Source of the DNA: Chitinophaga sp.
GTDB lineage: Bacteria > Bacteroidota > Bacteroidia > Chitinophagales > Chitinophagaceae
Direction: 5' to 3'
Length of the DNA stretch: 64,000 bases
Assembly: GCF_017745275.1 (NCBI RefSeq)
Contig: NZ_JAGHZS010000003.1
Location: 242,693-306,692 of the forward strand
Position numbers and translations under genes: made by a program. Numbering within the stretch: the stretch's first letter is position 1; each line of letters opens with the position of its first letter. This document shows, piece by piece, positions 16,876-26,100 of the stretch. Under the pieces are notes generated by a model that was not told the DNA's origin, ran no database searches, and worked only from the letters and a program-made list of their open reading frames with translations.

Positions 16876-16945
16876 TAGATTTGCTTTAGGTTTTTCATAG
16901 GATATGGTTAAAATTCTTAAGGCGGTATTCTTACCGCTTTTCTTT
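16876..16945 (+). ncRNA. Small-RNA-like unit, copy S4
   Basis: TAGATTTG -7 box (16876-16883), body with AGGTTTTTCATAGG and ATATGGTTAAAATT, then hairpin GGCGGTA (16921-16927), loop TTCT, TACCGCT (16932-16938) and a T-rich tail. It is transcribed opposite to both neighbouring genes, so it cannot be their leader. A short frame MVKILKAVFLPLFF exists but is not conserved in S2 or S3. Confidence 0.6.
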
Positions 16946-16978
16946 TCTAAAGCAATGCTGTAAACAGCATCTACATAA

Positions 16979-17037
16979 AAGCCAGAGAGGCAAAGTCGTC
17001 AACAGTTATACTGCTGGCTACTTTGCCTCTCTGGCTT
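16979..17037. terminator. Bidirectional terminator hairpin
   Basis: Arms 16979-16996 and 17020-17037 are perfectly complementary over 18 bp (GCCAGAGAGGCAAAGT inside). On the minus strand it ends in GGCTTTTATG and would terminate the DUF2911 gene. Confidence 0.65.
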
Positions 17038-17054
17038 TATAAAAATGAGGGTGA

Positions 17055-17654
17055 TTATTTTCTTTTAGAAGACGTAACTGCTTCAGACCATTTGATGGGC
17101 AGGCTTACGCTTACTTTATCCCAGGCGATGATCAGGTTAGCACCAGGATCACCTTTTTCAAATACCATGGTGAATGCTTCTACTGCAGTATCCAGTGTTA
17201 CTACTGGCAGGGCTGTTCTTACCACATCTTTTTTCTGATCGTATTTGAAAGCGCCCCATACATCTGTTTCTTTATTCAGGATGATGGTCCAGGTTTTTTC
17301 TGTTGGAATAGCATACAAGGTATAGCGGCCTTTGGGAATGTTTTTGCCGGCAATGATCACCGGGCGGAAAAACTCAATTTCAGTGGCTTCGTTGGCGCCT
17401 AAACGCCATATTTTACCATATTCTTCCAGGTTGCCAAAAATATCTCTGCCTTTGGTTTGCGGGCGACTGTAAATCACGCGGGCCACCAGGGCACCGGGTT
17501 CCCCTTTTACTTTTACTACGTAAGGGTACATTACAGGGTAATAGGCCATGTCCATAGGACTGGCATCTAAAGGCGGCAGTTTTTTATCCTGTGCACCGGC
17601 GTTTAAACCGAGCATGCCTGCTATAAAGGCAAAAAGGAGAACTTTTTTCATCAT
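17055..17654 (-). CDS. DUF2911 domain secreted protein
   Basis: The 199 residues begin with a signal peptide (MKKVLLFAFIAGMLGLNAGAQ). The mature part carries the DUF2911 signature: ARVIYSRPQTKGRDIFGNLEEYGKIWRLGANEATEIEF, then AGKNIPKGRYTLYAIPTEKTWTIILNKE. (Both segments are long diagnostic stretches; only the start and end residues matter here.) The family is common in Bacteroidota, periplasmic, and has no assigned function. It has its own promoter at 17692-17699 and is followed by a strong hairpin. Confidence 0.85.
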   Translation of the reverse strand: MMKKVLLFAFIAGMLGLNAGAQDKKLPPLDASPMDMAYYPVMYPYVVKVKGEPGALVARVIYSRPQTKGRDIFGNLEEYGKIWRLGANEATEIEFFRPVIIAGKNIPKGRYTLYAIPTEKTWTIILNKETDVWGAFKYDQKKDVVRTALPVVTLDTAVEAFTMVFEKGDPGANLIIAWDKVSVSLPIKWSEAVTSSKRK

Positions 17655-17691
17655 CCTGGGAAGCTTTATTTCTTTTAAAGGTATTTGGCGG

Positions 17692-17699
17692 CAAACCTA
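17692..17699 (-). promoter_or_regulatory. -7 box TAGGTTTG for the DUF2911 gene
   Basis: Exact TAnnTTTG on the minus strand, 37 nt before the ATG at 17654. Confidence 0.4.
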
Positions 17700-17748
17700 C
17701 TTTTTTTTAGGGAATCAGAAAAGCAGGACCACTGCTTTTAACAAGCTG

Positions 17749-18345
17749 TTAGCGGTTTTCCATCCGGAGCAGATTTTCCACATGTGCCTGAAGCTCAGGA
17801 AAAAAATCCTGATAACAGTCTTTTAGTGCAGCGTAGTGTTCCATAAAAACGGCAAATACCACATTCCCATCGGTTTCGAGGTACCGGGCACGCCGGGCTA
17901 CACCGCGGATAGAGCGGGCAATACCTTCTGTAGTGTGGTAGTTGTACAGCCAATTATAGGTTTGCATGTATTCAAACATCTGCAGAAATGTTGCTGGTAA
18001 CTGCGCCGACCGTATCCCGATCTCACTATAAACGTAACGGGCAAACGAATACAATGAATCGTTTGTAAAGCGTTCGGTGTCATTGGCTAAGAAGTGATCA
18101 TATACCAGGTCTGTGAATACGCCGCTATAATGTCCGCAGGAAGGCCGGAAGAAAAGTTTCGCCTTGGCGGTTACCGGGTGCTGGTCAGTGAAAGTATCAA
18201 TAGCGCGGTGAATACGAATTCCCTGCTGTATCCCTTCGCTATAGGCGGCCAGATCTTTTTTACCTTTTACGAAATCGGCAATCAGGTTACCGGTGATCAG
18301 TTCAGGTTGCCGGAAAGATAAATAAGCATGGGCCAGGTGGTTCAT
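17749..18345 (-). CDS. acpH: Acyl carrier protein phosphodiesterase
   Basis: The 198 residues match ACP phosphodiesterase (AcpH), which removes the phosphopantetheine arm from acyl carrier protein. Family features are MNHLAHAYLSF at the start, the GNLIADFVKGK motif with the metal-binding Asp, GIRIHRAIDTFTDQHP and DLVYDHFLA. The ATG at 18345 is chosen because the family starts MNxLAHA; a longer reading from 18372 adds nine unlikely residues. It is a stand-alone minus-strand gene. Confidence 0.88.
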   Translation of the reverse strand: MNHLAHAYLSFRQPELITGNLIADFVKGKKDLAAYSEGIQQGIRIHRAIDTFTDQHPVTAKAKLFFRPSCGHYSGVFTDLVYDHFLANDTERFTNDSLYSFARYVYSEIGIRSAQLPATFLQMFEYMQTYNWLYNYHTTEGIARSIRGVARRARYLETDGNVVFAVFMEHYAALKDCYQDFFPELQAHVENLLRMENR

Positions 18346-18739
18346 GGCGGCAAGGTACGCATTTATACACAATGGCTCTTGGGTGCTGATGGCTGCAGGA
18401 ATGGAAGTCTTGGGGATGAAGCAGTTATATATTATCTGCGGTCACTCCGGTTTGGCATGCCAGTTATCCTGTTTCTTTTAAATCCTCATCCATTTTAACA
18501 ATTTCTTAACGTTGGTCCATGCAACATTGGCAAGCTGGCACCAACAAACAGGCCATGGCGGCTCTATATGCCCGTATGTCCGCCACCGGTCAGGCGGACG
18601 TTCATTAATGGATACCTGAAATTATCATGTGCTCCCATCAGTAAAGTATGCCTTGACCACTGGCCCTTTCCCGCCGTAGCTTTGACTTATCGAAACAAAC
18701 AAAACCAAAAAAAATTTAAAAACATAAATTTTTTCCGCC
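18346..18739. other. Intergenic region between divergent genes
   Basis: Holds a 7-bp hairpin GTCCGCC/GGCGGAC (18578-18584 with 18593-18599) and the promoter of the next gene. No tRNA or extra gene is apparent. Confidence 0.5.
18653..18684 (+). promoter_or_regulatory. Complete Bacteroidota promoter, TTG-N21-TAGCTTTG
   Basis: -33 TTG at 18653-18655 and -7 TAGCTTTG at 18677-18684, spacing 21 nt, 55 nt before the ATG at 18740. This is the only place I found both elements at proper spacing. Confidence 0.6.
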
Positions 18740-19192
18740 ATGAAAAAAATTATCTTATTAGTTAGTACCGCACTTTTACTGAGTGCCAATGTATTGTTTG
18801 CAAGTCCATATGAAACGACTGCCAACACTAAAATTAGCAGCACCTTCAATGAATCTTTTGCAGGAGCTACCGAGGTAAAATGGTATACCGACGACAACAA
18901 AACGTTTACCGCGAAATTCACCATGAGCAATACCAAGGTAACTGCCTTCTTCAAAGAAGATGGTACCCTGATGGCCACTTCCCGCTATCTGCAGGCAGAT
19001 CAACTGCCGCTGAAAGTAGCCGGTAAGCTGAACAAGAAATACGCTGACAGCAGCATTTACTGTGTAGTGGAATATACTGTTGGTGAAAACGTGGTATATT
19101 TTGTAACACTGGAAAGCACAGATACCTGGACGGTTATCAAAACCGATGCAGACGGGTATATGAAAGTACAGAGCCGTCTTAAAAAAGCTTAG
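18740..19192 (+). CDS. Small secreted PepSY-like protein
   Basis: The 150 residues begin with a signal peptide (MKKIILLVSTALLLSANVLFA, before SPYE). The mature 129 residues resemble the PepSY-like/DUF2874 fold of Bacteroidota: NESFAGATEVKWYTDDNKTF, then VTAFFKEDGTLMATSRYL, and a C-terminal second half with EYTVGENVVYFVTLE. Such proteins are periplasmic and of unknown role. It has a complete promoter and its own terminator, so it is probably well expressed as a single gene. Confidence 0.75.
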   Translation: MKKIILLVSTALLLSANVLFASPYETTANTKISSTFNESFAGATEVKWYTDDNKTFTAKFTMSNTKVTAFFKEDGTLMATSRYLQADQLPLKVAGKLNKKYADSSIYCVVEYTVGENVVYFVTLESTDTWTVIKTDADGYMKVQSRLKKA

Positions 19193-19215
19193 TTTTAGTA
19201 GTGTTAAAAATTCAT

Positions 19216-19246
19216 AGGCCCGTCGCTTTTGCGATGGGCCTTTTTG
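19216..19246 (+). terminator. Intrinsic terminator of the PepSY-like gene
   Basis: AGGCCCGTCGC pairs with GCGATGGGCCT (one G-T) around a short T loop, followed by TTTTT, 24 nt after the stop. Confidence 0.75.
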
Positions 19247-19285
19247 TTTTATGTTACAGCCTCACGCCCCTCCCAAAAATTATCT

Positions 19286-19293
19286 TAACTTTG
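19286..19293 (+). promoter_or_regulatory. -7 box TAACTTTG for the deoxyhypusine synthase-like gene
   Basis: Exact TAnnTTTG 54 nt before the ATG at 19348 and after the previous terminator. It supports the downstream ATG over longer readings that start inside that terminator. Confidence 0.4.
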
Positions 19294-19347
19294 CCACCTG
19301 TTAAGGCTTTATTAGCCAGACTGTTAATGTATAAACGATTAAATGAC

Positions 19348-20322
19348 ATGAACAAGGGACCCGTTTCTCAATTTATCCAGCACCATTACCGCCACTTTAA
19401 TGCAGCTGCATTGGTGGATGCTGCCAAAGGATATGAAACACATTTGCTGGAAGGCGGTAAAATGATGGTGACATTGGCCGGTGCGATGAGTACGGCTGAA
19501 CTGGGCATTTCTTTCGCAGAAATGATCCGTCAGGGTAAAGTAGATATCATTTCCTGCACCGGTGCAAACCTGGAAGAAGATATCATGAACCTGGTTGCAC
19601 ATACACACTACAAGAGAGTGCCTAACTATCGCGATCTGAGCCCACAGGAAGAATGGGATCTGCTGGAGCAGGGCTTTAACCGTGTTACTGATACCTGTAT
19701 ACCGGAAGAAGAAGCGTTTCGCCGTATCCAGAAACATATCTACAAAATCTGGAAAGATGCAGAAGAAAAAGGTGAGCGTTATTTCCCACACGAATTCATG
19801 TATAAACTGCTGCTCAGCGGCGTAATGAAAGAACATTACGAAATCGATCCAAAAAATAGCTGGATGATTGCTGCTGCAGAAAGAAATATTCCTATCATTG
19901 TTCCGGGATGGGAAGATAGCACCATGGGTAACATCTTCGCTTCGTACTGCATCAAAGGTGATCTGAAAACATCTACCATGAAGAGCGGTATTGAGTACAT
20001 GATCTACCTGTCAGAATGGTATCGTGCAAACTCCGCTGGTAAAGGCGTTGGCTTCTTCCAGATTGGTGGCGGTATTGCCGGTGACTTCCCGATCTGCGTT
20101 GTGCCTATGATGTACCAGGATCTGGAATGGACTGATGTTCCTTTCTGGGGTTACTTCTGCCAGATATCAGATTCTACTACCTCTTATGGTTCTTACTCCG
20201 GAGCGGTTCCTAACGAAAAAATCACCTGGGGTAAACTCGATATTCATACGCCTAAGTTTATCGTAGAATCAGATGCTACTATCGTAGCACCACTGATGTT
20301 TGCGTATATCCTTGGATGGTAG
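19348..20322 (+). CDS. Deoxyhypusine synthase-like protein
   Basis: The 324 residues match bacterial homologues of deoxyhypusine synthase, the NAD-dependent enzyme that moves an aminobutyl group from spermidine to eIF5A in eukaryotes. NAD-binding stretches are visible (TLAGAMSTAELG; SCTGANLEEDIMN) and the active-site lysine motif is kept as ITWGKL with Lys296. Bacteria lack eIF5A, and some homologues are reported to act as homospermidine synthases, so a polyamine role is the likeliest inference. The start at 19348 matches the conserved N-terminus MNKGPVSQF. Confidence 0.88.
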   Translation: MNKGPVSQFIQHHYRHFNAAALVDAAKGYETHLLEGGKMMVTLAGAMSTAELGISFAEMIRQGKVDIISCTGANLEEDIMNLVAHTHYKRVPNYRDLSPQEEWDLLEQGFNRVTDTCIPEEEAFRRIQKHIYKIWKDAEEKGERYFPHEFMYKLLLSGVMKEHYEIDPKNSWMIAAAERNIPIIVPGWEDSTMGNIFASYCIKGDLKTSTMKSGIEYMIYLSEWYRANSAGKGVGFFQIGGGIAGDFPICVVPMMYQDLEWTDVPFWGYFCQISDSTTSYGSYSGAVPNEKITWGKLDIHTPKFIVESDATIVAPLMFAYILGW

Positions 20323-20329
20323 TAAGCCC

Positions 20330-20400
20330 TTAGCTTTCAGCTATTAGCTTTTAAAAAAAAATGCAGCGGAGAACATGTTCTCCGCTGCATTTTTTTTAGT
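20330..20400. repeat. Class A palindrome (copy A3)
   Basis: Bases 20354-20397 form a perfect 44-bp palindrome with the ATGCAGCGGAG core and no loop; two TTAGC-type units lie to the left only. Poly-A and poly-T ends make it a plausible bidirectional terminator between two convergent genes. Confidence 0.8.
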
Positions 20401-20413
20401 CAGCAGCTGGTTG

Positions 20414-21538
20414 TTAAATAAACAGTTCTGCCGCTATCCCATCGGCAAACAGGCGCCCGGCCCTGGTAAGCCGAAGGGTATCGCCTACCCGCTCCATATG
20501 TTGTGCTGTAATAAACGGCTGGCTATGTGCTACCAGTTGTGTAGCCAGGGGGGCTCCAAATTTTTCTGCCACCCATTCCAGGTTGGCACCAGCGGAGGTT
20601 CGCAGCGCCGTCATAATATACTCGTTGAATTGCATGGCCGTTGTCAGCGACTCTATCTCAAAAGGAACTTTACCAGCTTTAATACTTTGCATGTATTGGG
20701 CGTTGTTGGCAATATTCCATTGCCTCGAATGCCCGTTGAAAGAGTGTGCCGACGGGCCTAAACCCAGGTAAGTTTTCCCCTGCCAGTAGCTGCTGTTATG
20801 CCTTGAATGCCATCCCGGTAAAGCAAAATTGGATATTTCATAATGTTCATACCCGGCAGCACCCAGCATCTCCATGAGCATTTCAAAATGATGGGCTGCT
20901 TTATCGGGATCCGTAGCGGCCATCTTCTTTTTCTTAATAAAATGATCCAGGGCAGTACCCGGTTCTACAGTAAGGGCATAACAGGACAAGTGCGGAATTC
21001 CCAGTGCGATTGCCTGTTGTACATTTTGTTGCCAGCCTTCATCAGTGAGCGTAGGACCGCCATAAATGAGATCTATGGTGATGTTATGGAAGCCCAGTTC
21101 CTGTGCCTGTTGGATACATTCCAGTGCCTGTCTGCTGTTGTGGGCGCGGTTCATCCAGGTAAGGTCTTCCTCATGAAAGGATTGTATCCCGATACTCAGC
21201 CGGTTGATGCCGGCAGCTTTGAGCATACTGAGTTTTTCTATGTTCAGATCATCCGGATTGGCTTCCAGTGTTATTTCGGCGTCCACGTCTACCGGGAAGG
21301 TGGCGCGCAATTGTGATAATAAAGCCTGTAACTCCTCTGCCTGGAGGAGACTGGGAGTGCCACCACCAAAATAGATGGTGTGTACCGGCGCCCTGGCCAG
21401 GTAATCTTTTTGCAGGGTGATTTCCTGCAACAAACTTTCTACCATGGCCCCCTGCTTTGCAACAGAAGTGGAAAAGTGAAAATTGCAGTAGTAACAAGCC
21501 TGTTTACAAAAAGGGATATGTATATAAATTCCGGACAT
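20414..21538 (-). CDS. hemW: HemW-type radical SAM haem chaperone
   Basis: The 374 residues match HemW (formerly annotated as oxygen-independent coproporphyrinogen III oxidase). The radical SAM cluster motif CKQACYYC sits near residues 10-17, after GIYIHIPF, and YFGGGTPSLL is the SAM-binding loop. It lacks the extra N-terminal cysteine extension of true HemN, so haem delivery rather than HemN activity is likely. The ATG at 21538 matches the family start MSGIYIHIPFC. It is divergent from the DUF4271-hemD pair. Confidence 0.9.
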   Translation of the reverse strand: MSGIYIHIPFCKQACYYCNFHFSTSVAKQGAMVESLLQEITLQKDYLARAPVHTIYFGGGTPSLLQAEELQALLSQLRATFPVDVDAEITLEANPDDLNIEKLSMLKAAGINRLSIGIQSFHEEDLTWMNRAHNSRQALECIQQAQELGFHNITIDLIYGGPTLTDEGWQQNVQQAIALGIPHLSCYALTVEPGTALDHFIKKKKMAATDPDKAAHHFEMLMEMLGAAGYEHYEISNFALPGWHSRHNSSYWQGKTYLGLGPSAHSFNGHSRQWNIANNAQYMQSIKAGKVPFEIESLTTAMQFNEYIMTALRTSAGANLEWVAEKFGAPLATQLVAHSQPFITAQHMERVGDTLRLTRAGRLFADGIAAELFI

Positions 21539-21596
21539 GCGCGTTTTATAGTGGTCTCCCATTGCCGTTTTACGGGACAACTATGGACTATTTTAA

Positions 21597-21604
21597 TATC
21601 TTTG
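21597..21604 (+). promoter_or_regulatory. -7 box TATCTTTG upstream of DUF4271-hemD
   Basis: Exact TAnnTTTG 112 nt before the likely TTG start at 21717, within the divergent gap from hemW. Confidence 0.4.
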
Positions 21605-21716
21605 CAACGTCAAAATTACGTTTCAGTTTTGTTATGTGAACAGGACTACGTTAATTGCTACTGTTTCCTGAGAGCAAGAAAGGGGCGTTAGTGTTGAAAA
21701 ACCGATTTTAAAGTCA

Positions 21717-22805
21717 TTGCAAAATATTTTCCTGGTGCGAAACTGGTTATTGCTGTTATTCATTTTCAGTTATTTGCCGATACTGGCGCAAACAACAGAT
21801 TCCGCTGCTGTAAAGGCGCCGGTAATAAAGAAAAAGCCGGTTACCGCCCATACGGCTGGTGATTCCACACGCCCGAAAGTACATACCACCACGCTGGTAA
21901 AAAAAGACTCTACCCGGGTAAACCATAAACCTGTGGCGCCATTAGCCGCATCCGTTAAAAAAGATTCTACTACACTGGCGGCAGATACCACACTGCATAA
22001 AACGGACAGCACCGCCGTGGCAGCTGTTCCCAAGGTAAAAGTGCCATCGGCATATGATCTGTTTATGAAGAAGCTGGCGGCGGAAAACATCTTCCTGAAG
22101 CCCGGCAGGCCAACATTTGTAGATACTAACCCCGTGCGTCCTTACCGCAGCATGGACTGGCTGATTTATTTAATGGCGGGTGTATTGCTGGTTTTGAGCG
22201 TAATTCGCCTGGTTTACCAAAAGTATTTTTCAGATCTGTTCCGGGCTTTCCTGAATCCTACATTGAGTCAGCGACAGTTAAAGGATCAGTTATCGCAGTC
22301 GCCATTCCCCAATATGCTGCTGAATGCTTTTTTCGCGATTGCGTTGGGTCTGTATTTTTACCTGGTATTATACCGGCAGCAGGTGTTTCCGCAAGCTGAG
22401 CCATGGTTGCTGATTCCAGGCTTAATTATGCTGGTAGCAGTGGTTTATGGATTTAAGTATATCATGTTGCGTTTCTGTGGCTGGTTATTTGGTAATAGCG
22501 AGCTGGCTGATGCTTACATTTTCATCTTGTACCTGATCAACAAAATTTTGGGGGTATTGTTAGTGCCGTTTTTGGTAATAATTGCTTTCTGTAGCCCTGA
22601 AATTGCCCGTACTTTCCTCTATATATCGTTATTTTTTATTGTATTACTCATTATATACCGGTATATTAGATCTTATTCACTAGTTAAGCAGTACCTATCC
22701 TTCAGTAAATTGCATTTTTTTCTTTACCTTTGCGCATTCGAAGTAGCGCCTGTTTTAATATTAACCAAGGTGCTGCAGAATATCTGGTTAACTGGTAATC
22801 CCTGA
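21717..22805 (+). CDS. DUF4271 domain membrane protein
   Basis: About 362 residues. A hydrophobic N-terminus (LLLLFIFSYLPILA before QTTDS) looks like a signal peptide, followed by a low-complexity T/K/S/D-rich periplasmic stretch (about residues 22-110) and then seven or so transmembrane segments typical of DUF4271. No ATG fits, so translation probably starts at TTG 21717, which leaves the exact start uncertain. The gene is followed 35 nt later by hemD, a recurring Bacteroidota pairing. Function unknown. Confidence 0.82.
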   Translation: MQNIFLVRNWLLLLFIFSYLPILAQTTDSAAVKAPVIKKKPVTAHTAGDSTRPKVHTTTLVKKDSTRVNHKPVAPLAASVKKDSTTLAADTTLHKTDSTAVAAVPKVKVPSAYDLFMKKLAAENIFLKPGRPTFVDTNPVRPYRSMDWLIYLMAGVLLVLSVIRLVYQKYFSDLFRAFLNPTLSQRQLKDQLSQSPFPNMLLNAFFAIALGLYFYLVLYRQQVFPQAEPWLLIPGLIMLVAVVYGFKYIMLRFCGWLFGNSELADAYIFILYLINKILGVLLVPFLVIIAFCSPEIARTFLYISLFFIVLLIIYRYIRSYSLVKQYLSFSKLHFFLYLCAFEVAPVLILTKVLQNIWLTGNP

Positions 22806-22840
22806 TTATCGCCTATTGTTAACACAAGAGCAAAAAACGT

Positions 22841-23632
22841 ATGATAAAAGGCGGGCCAAAAAAAGATTTGCAAGGTAAACAAATTCAGTCAATCCTAATT
22901 TCTCAACCTAAGCCTGAAACTGAAAAGTCACCCTATTTCGATCTGGCCAAGAAGTTCAATATTAAGTTGGATTTTTTCCCGTTCATTAGGGTAGAAGGTT
23001 TGCCAGCGAAGGAGTTCAGAAAACAGAAAATCGACATTCTTAGCTTTACAGCAGTGATTTTCACCAGTCGTAATTCGGTAGATCACTTTTTCCGTATTTG
23101 CGAAGAAATGAAGATCAAAGTGTCGCAGGACTGTAAGTATTTTTGCATTACAGAAGCAGTAGCATTGTATCTGCAAAAATTCATTCTGTATCGTAAGCGG
23201 AAGGTATTCTATGGAGCAGACGGTTCTACCAAAGGTGTGTTGGAAGTAATGAACAAACACAGGGATAATGAAAAGTTCCTGTTCCCAAGTTCTGATAGCC
23301 AGAAGAAAGACATTGAAGAATGGTTAAAAGCCAACAAGTGTGAATATGCTACTGCTACCCTTTATAAAACGGTATCTACGGATGTAAAGGAAGTATTGGC
23401 GGCCACAGCTTACGACATGATCGTATTTTTCAGTCCTTCAGGTGTGAAATCTTTGTTTGAAAACATGCCGGAGTTTGAGCAGAATGGTACCCATATTGGT
23501 GCCTTCGGACCAACTACCTCCGCTGCTGTTGAAGAAGCCGGATTGAGACTGGATGTGAAAGCACCACTGCCACAAGCGCCTTCCATGGCTGCTGCATTGG
23601 AACAGTACCTTACTACATTAACTAAGAAGTAG
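22841..23632 (+). CDS. hemD: Uroporphyrinogen-III synthase
   Basis: The 263 residues match the HemD family, which cyclises hydroxymethylbilane to uroporphyrinogen III in haem synthesis. Typical parts are SILISQPKPETEKSPYFDLAKK, the phosphate-contacting AVIFTSRNSVDHFF, and the second-domain DMIVFFSPSGVKSLFENMP followed by HIGAFGPTTSAAVEEAGL. The N-terminus is somewhat extended compared with the shortest family members. It lies 35 nt after the DUF4271 gene and ends before a terminator and a class A palindrome. Confidence 0.88.
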   Translation: MIKGGPKKDLQGKQIQSILISQPKPETEKSPYFDLAKKFNIKLDFFPFIRVEGLPAKEFRKQKIDILSFTAVIFTSRNSVDHFFRICEEMKIKVSQDCKYFCITEAVALYLQKFILYRKRKVFYGADGSTKGVLEVMNKHRDNEKFLFPSSDSQKKDIEEWLKANKCEYATATLYKTVSTDVKEVLAATAYDMIVFFSPSGVKSLFENMPEFEQNGTHIGAFGPTTSAAVEEAGLRLDVKAPLPQAPSMAAALEQYLTTLTKK

Positions 23633-23656
23633 CAGTTTTTTCTGCAATAAAATTGA

Positions 23657-23690
23657 ACAGGGATGGCCATGTGGTCGTCCCTGCTTTATT
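23657..23690 (+). terminator. Intrinsic terminator after hemD
   Basis: CAGGGATGGCCA pairs with TGGTCGTCCCTG (one mismatch, one G-T), followed by CTTTATTTT. Confidence 0.6.
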
Positions 23691-23799
23691 TTAGCGGTTA
23701 GCCATTAGCTTTTAGCTGTTAGCAAACAGCAGCAAAGATTATATTATGCTGGTCTTCGCAGCATTTTACTAACAGCTAATGGCTAACAGCTAACAGCTG
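23691..23799. repeat. Class A heptad palindrome (copy A4)
   Basis: The left arm is five perfect TTAGCNN units in a row (23691-23725). The right arm ends with GCTAATG, GCTAACA, GCTAACA units. The centre is diverged from the ATGCAGCGGAG core. Confidence 0.75.
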
Positions 23800-23844
23800 A
23801 AAAAATATTTCTTTGTAATCCTGAAAAAATAAATTTCTTTGTAA
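23797..23844 (+). repeat. Tandem direct repeat upstream of the YyaL-like gene
   Basis: CTGAAAAAATATTTCTTTG (from 23797) is repeated from 23821 with a 2-nt insertion and the same TAA end. Its right end is 39 nt before the ATG at 23884. It could duplicate a promoter region, but no standard -7 box is formed. Confidence 0.45.
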
Positions 23845-23883
23845 GAGAATATTTTATCAATCAGTTATCGCGTATCGGAATCC

Positions 23884-25929
23884 ATGAACAAGCTTATCAG
23901 TGAAACCAGTCCGTATTTGTTGCAGCATGCACATAATCCTGTTAATTGGTATCCATGGGGAGAAGAAGCCTTGCAACGTGCTTTGCAGGAAGATAAACCC
24001 ATCCTGGTAAGTATTGGTTATGCAGCTTGTCACTGGTGCCATGTAATGGAGCGGGAGAGCTTTGAGAATGAAGCCACCGCCGCCATCATGAATGAACACT
24101 TCATTAACATCAAAATAGACCGGGAAGAAAGGCCGGACCTGGATCATATTTATATGGATGCGGTACAAGCCATGACAGGTGCAGGCGGCTGGCCATTGAA
24201 TGTTTTTCTCACACCGGAAAAGAAGCCGTTTTACGGTGGTACTTATTTCCCGCCAACACAGGCCTATAACCGGCCTTCCTGGACAGATGTACTGCTTTCC
24301 ATTTCTGATGCATTTCAGCAGAAGCGCGAGGAAATTGAATCGCAGGCAGACAACCTGGTGCAGCATATTAGCCAGTCGGGCCAAATTGGCCTGCAGCCTG
24401 GTTTTGCGCTGAACATTCCCCACGAAGAATTATTTACCAAAGCACAATGCGACAGCATCTGTGAAAATATACTCAAACAGGCAGATACTACCTGGGGCGG
24501 TTTTGGTCGCGCACCTAAATTCCCCCAAACGTTTACCATCGCTTATTTGCTGCGTTATCATCATGCCTGGGAGCATCCCGCAGCATTGAAACAAGCGTTA
24601 TTATCACTGGATAAAATGCTCCAGGGAGGTCTTTATGACCAGCTTGGCGGTGGATTTGCCCGCTACTCCACCGATGAAAAATGGTTAGCGCCGCATTTTG
24701 AGAAGATGTTATACGACAATGCCCTGTTAATAGATGTGCTTTGTGATGCGTATCAGTTAACGCGTAACGAAGTATATGCGCAAACGATAAAGGATGCACT
24801 GACTTATATCAACCGGGAGATGACTTCACCGGAGGGGGGCTTCTATGCTGCACTGGATGCCGATTCGGAAGGCGTGGAAGGTAAGTTCTATACCTGGAGT
24901 AAGGCCGAAATACATCATATATTGGGAGAACAGGCCAAACCTTTCTGTGAATATTATGATGTAAGTGATCACGGCAACTGGGAAGAAACAAATATACTCT
25001 GGGTAAAACAGCCACTGTTGCAGTTTGCCGCTGAGAAAGGATATGATGCGGCCGTATTGGGAGCCATGTTGCAGGGCTGCCGTGAAAAATTGCTGGCCGT
25101 GCGTGCAAACAGGATCCGCCCGGGATTGGATGATAAAATTTTGCTGGGGTGGAATGCCATGATGGTACACGCCTGCTGTAAAGCTTATGGCGCATTGGGA
25201 ATAGAAGCATATAGGGAGATGGCCATCCGCAATATGGATTTTTGCCTGACAAACTTCCGCCAGGATGCCGGTAGTTGGGCTTTTTATCATACCTGGAAAC
25301 AGCAGGAGGCTAAATATCCGGCTTTCCTCGACGACTATGCCTGTTTGATTCAGGCGCTGATTGCCCTGCAGGAAGTTACCGGTGATACCACCTATTTATA
25401 CCAGGCCCGCGACATTGCTACGTTCGTGACCACGCACTTTAGCGATGAAAACCAACTTTTCTTTTACTATACCATTGAGGGCCAGGAAGATGTGATTGTA
25501 CGTAAGAAGGAGATCTATGACGGGGCAGTGCCCAGTGGTAATGCGGTGATGATGCAAAACCTTTGGTACCTTTCGGTTGTTTTTGATCATAAGCCATGGG
25601 CTAACAGGTGTACAGGTGCCGTTTCCGGTCTCGCGCAAACGGTAGTACGTTATCCAACTTCCTTTGGCGTTTGGGCGAGCCAGTTATTACAATTTGTGAA
25701 AGGTACCCCGGAGCTGGCAGTGGTAGGAAAAAATTTTAAGGAGAAGATGCAGGAAACCCAAAAATGGTTTATTCCGTATAAAATATTATTGGGCGCAGAA
25801 AAAAATATTTCTGATATTCCGCTCCTGGCGGATCGGGCGCGGGAAAATGAGACTTTAATCTACTTATGTAAAGATTATCATTGCATTAAGCCGGTATATT
25901 ATATGGAAGAAATTATTAATTTAATATAA
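23884..25929 (+). CDS. YyaL/SPATA20-type thioredoxin-fold protein (DUF255)
   Basis: The 681 residues match the YyaL/SSP411 family. The N-terminal thioredoxin-like domain (about 1-165) begins [21 protein letters not shown], carries the CHWCH motif in place of CxxC and continues [16 protein letters not shown]. The remainder is an alpha/alpha toroid of the six-hairpin type ([42 protein letters not shown]). Biochemical function is unsettled. It is full length and has no signal peptide, so it is cytoplasmic. Confidence 0.92.
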   Translation: MNKLISETSPYLLQHAHNPVNWYPWGEEALQRALQEDKPILVSIGYAACHWCHVMERESFENEATAAIMNEHFINIKIDREERPDLDHIYMDAVQAMTGAGGWPLNVFLTPEKKPFYGGTYFPPTQAYNRPSWTDVLLSISDAFQQKREEIESQADNLVQHISQSGQIGLQPGFALNIPHEELFTKAQCDSICENILKQADTTWGGFGRAPKFPQTFTIAYLLRYHHAWEHPAALKQALLSLDKMLQGGLYDQLGGGFARYSTDEKWLAPHFEKMLYDNALLIDVLCDAYQLTRNEVYAQTIKDALTYINREMTSPEGGFYAALDADSEGVEGKFYTWSKAEIHHILGEQAKPFCEYYDVSDHGNWEETNILWVKQPLLQFAAEKGYDAAVLGAMLQGCREKLLAVRANRIRPGLDDKILLGWNAMMVHACCKAYGALGIEAYREMAIRNMDFCLTNFRQDAGSWAFYHTWKQQEAKYPAFLDDYACLIQALIALQEVTGDTTYLYQARDIATFVTTHFSDENQLFFYYTIEGQEDVIVRKKEIYDGAVPSGNAVMMQNLWYLSVVFDHKPWANRCTGAVSGLAQTVVRYPTSFGVWASQLLQFVKGTPELAVVGKNFKEKMQETQKWFIPYKILLGAEKNISDIPLLADRARENETLIYLCKDYHCIKPVYYMEEIINLI

Positions 25930-26092
25930 TAATTATGTAACTTGCCTCCTATAAGGGTGGCTGCGGATTCAATAAATGTTATTACGACTATATAATAAAA
26001 TGTTAAAAGTAACGTTTAAACTAGTTACAGAACGGTCTTGAGCGGGATTGAAAAAGTTGTATAAAAAGTCACTACGGATTAAAATTAATTAT

Positions 26093-26100
26093 TACATTTG
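26093..26100 (+). promoter_or_regulatory. -7 box TACATTTG upstream of gldK
   Basis: Exact TAnnTTTG 99 nt before the gldK start; likely promoter of the gldKLMN operon. Confidence 0.45.

Noticed and set aside
23691..23799. Heptad runs as a CRISPR array
   Set aside because: Units are 7 bp and contiguous with no spacers, and no cas genes are present.
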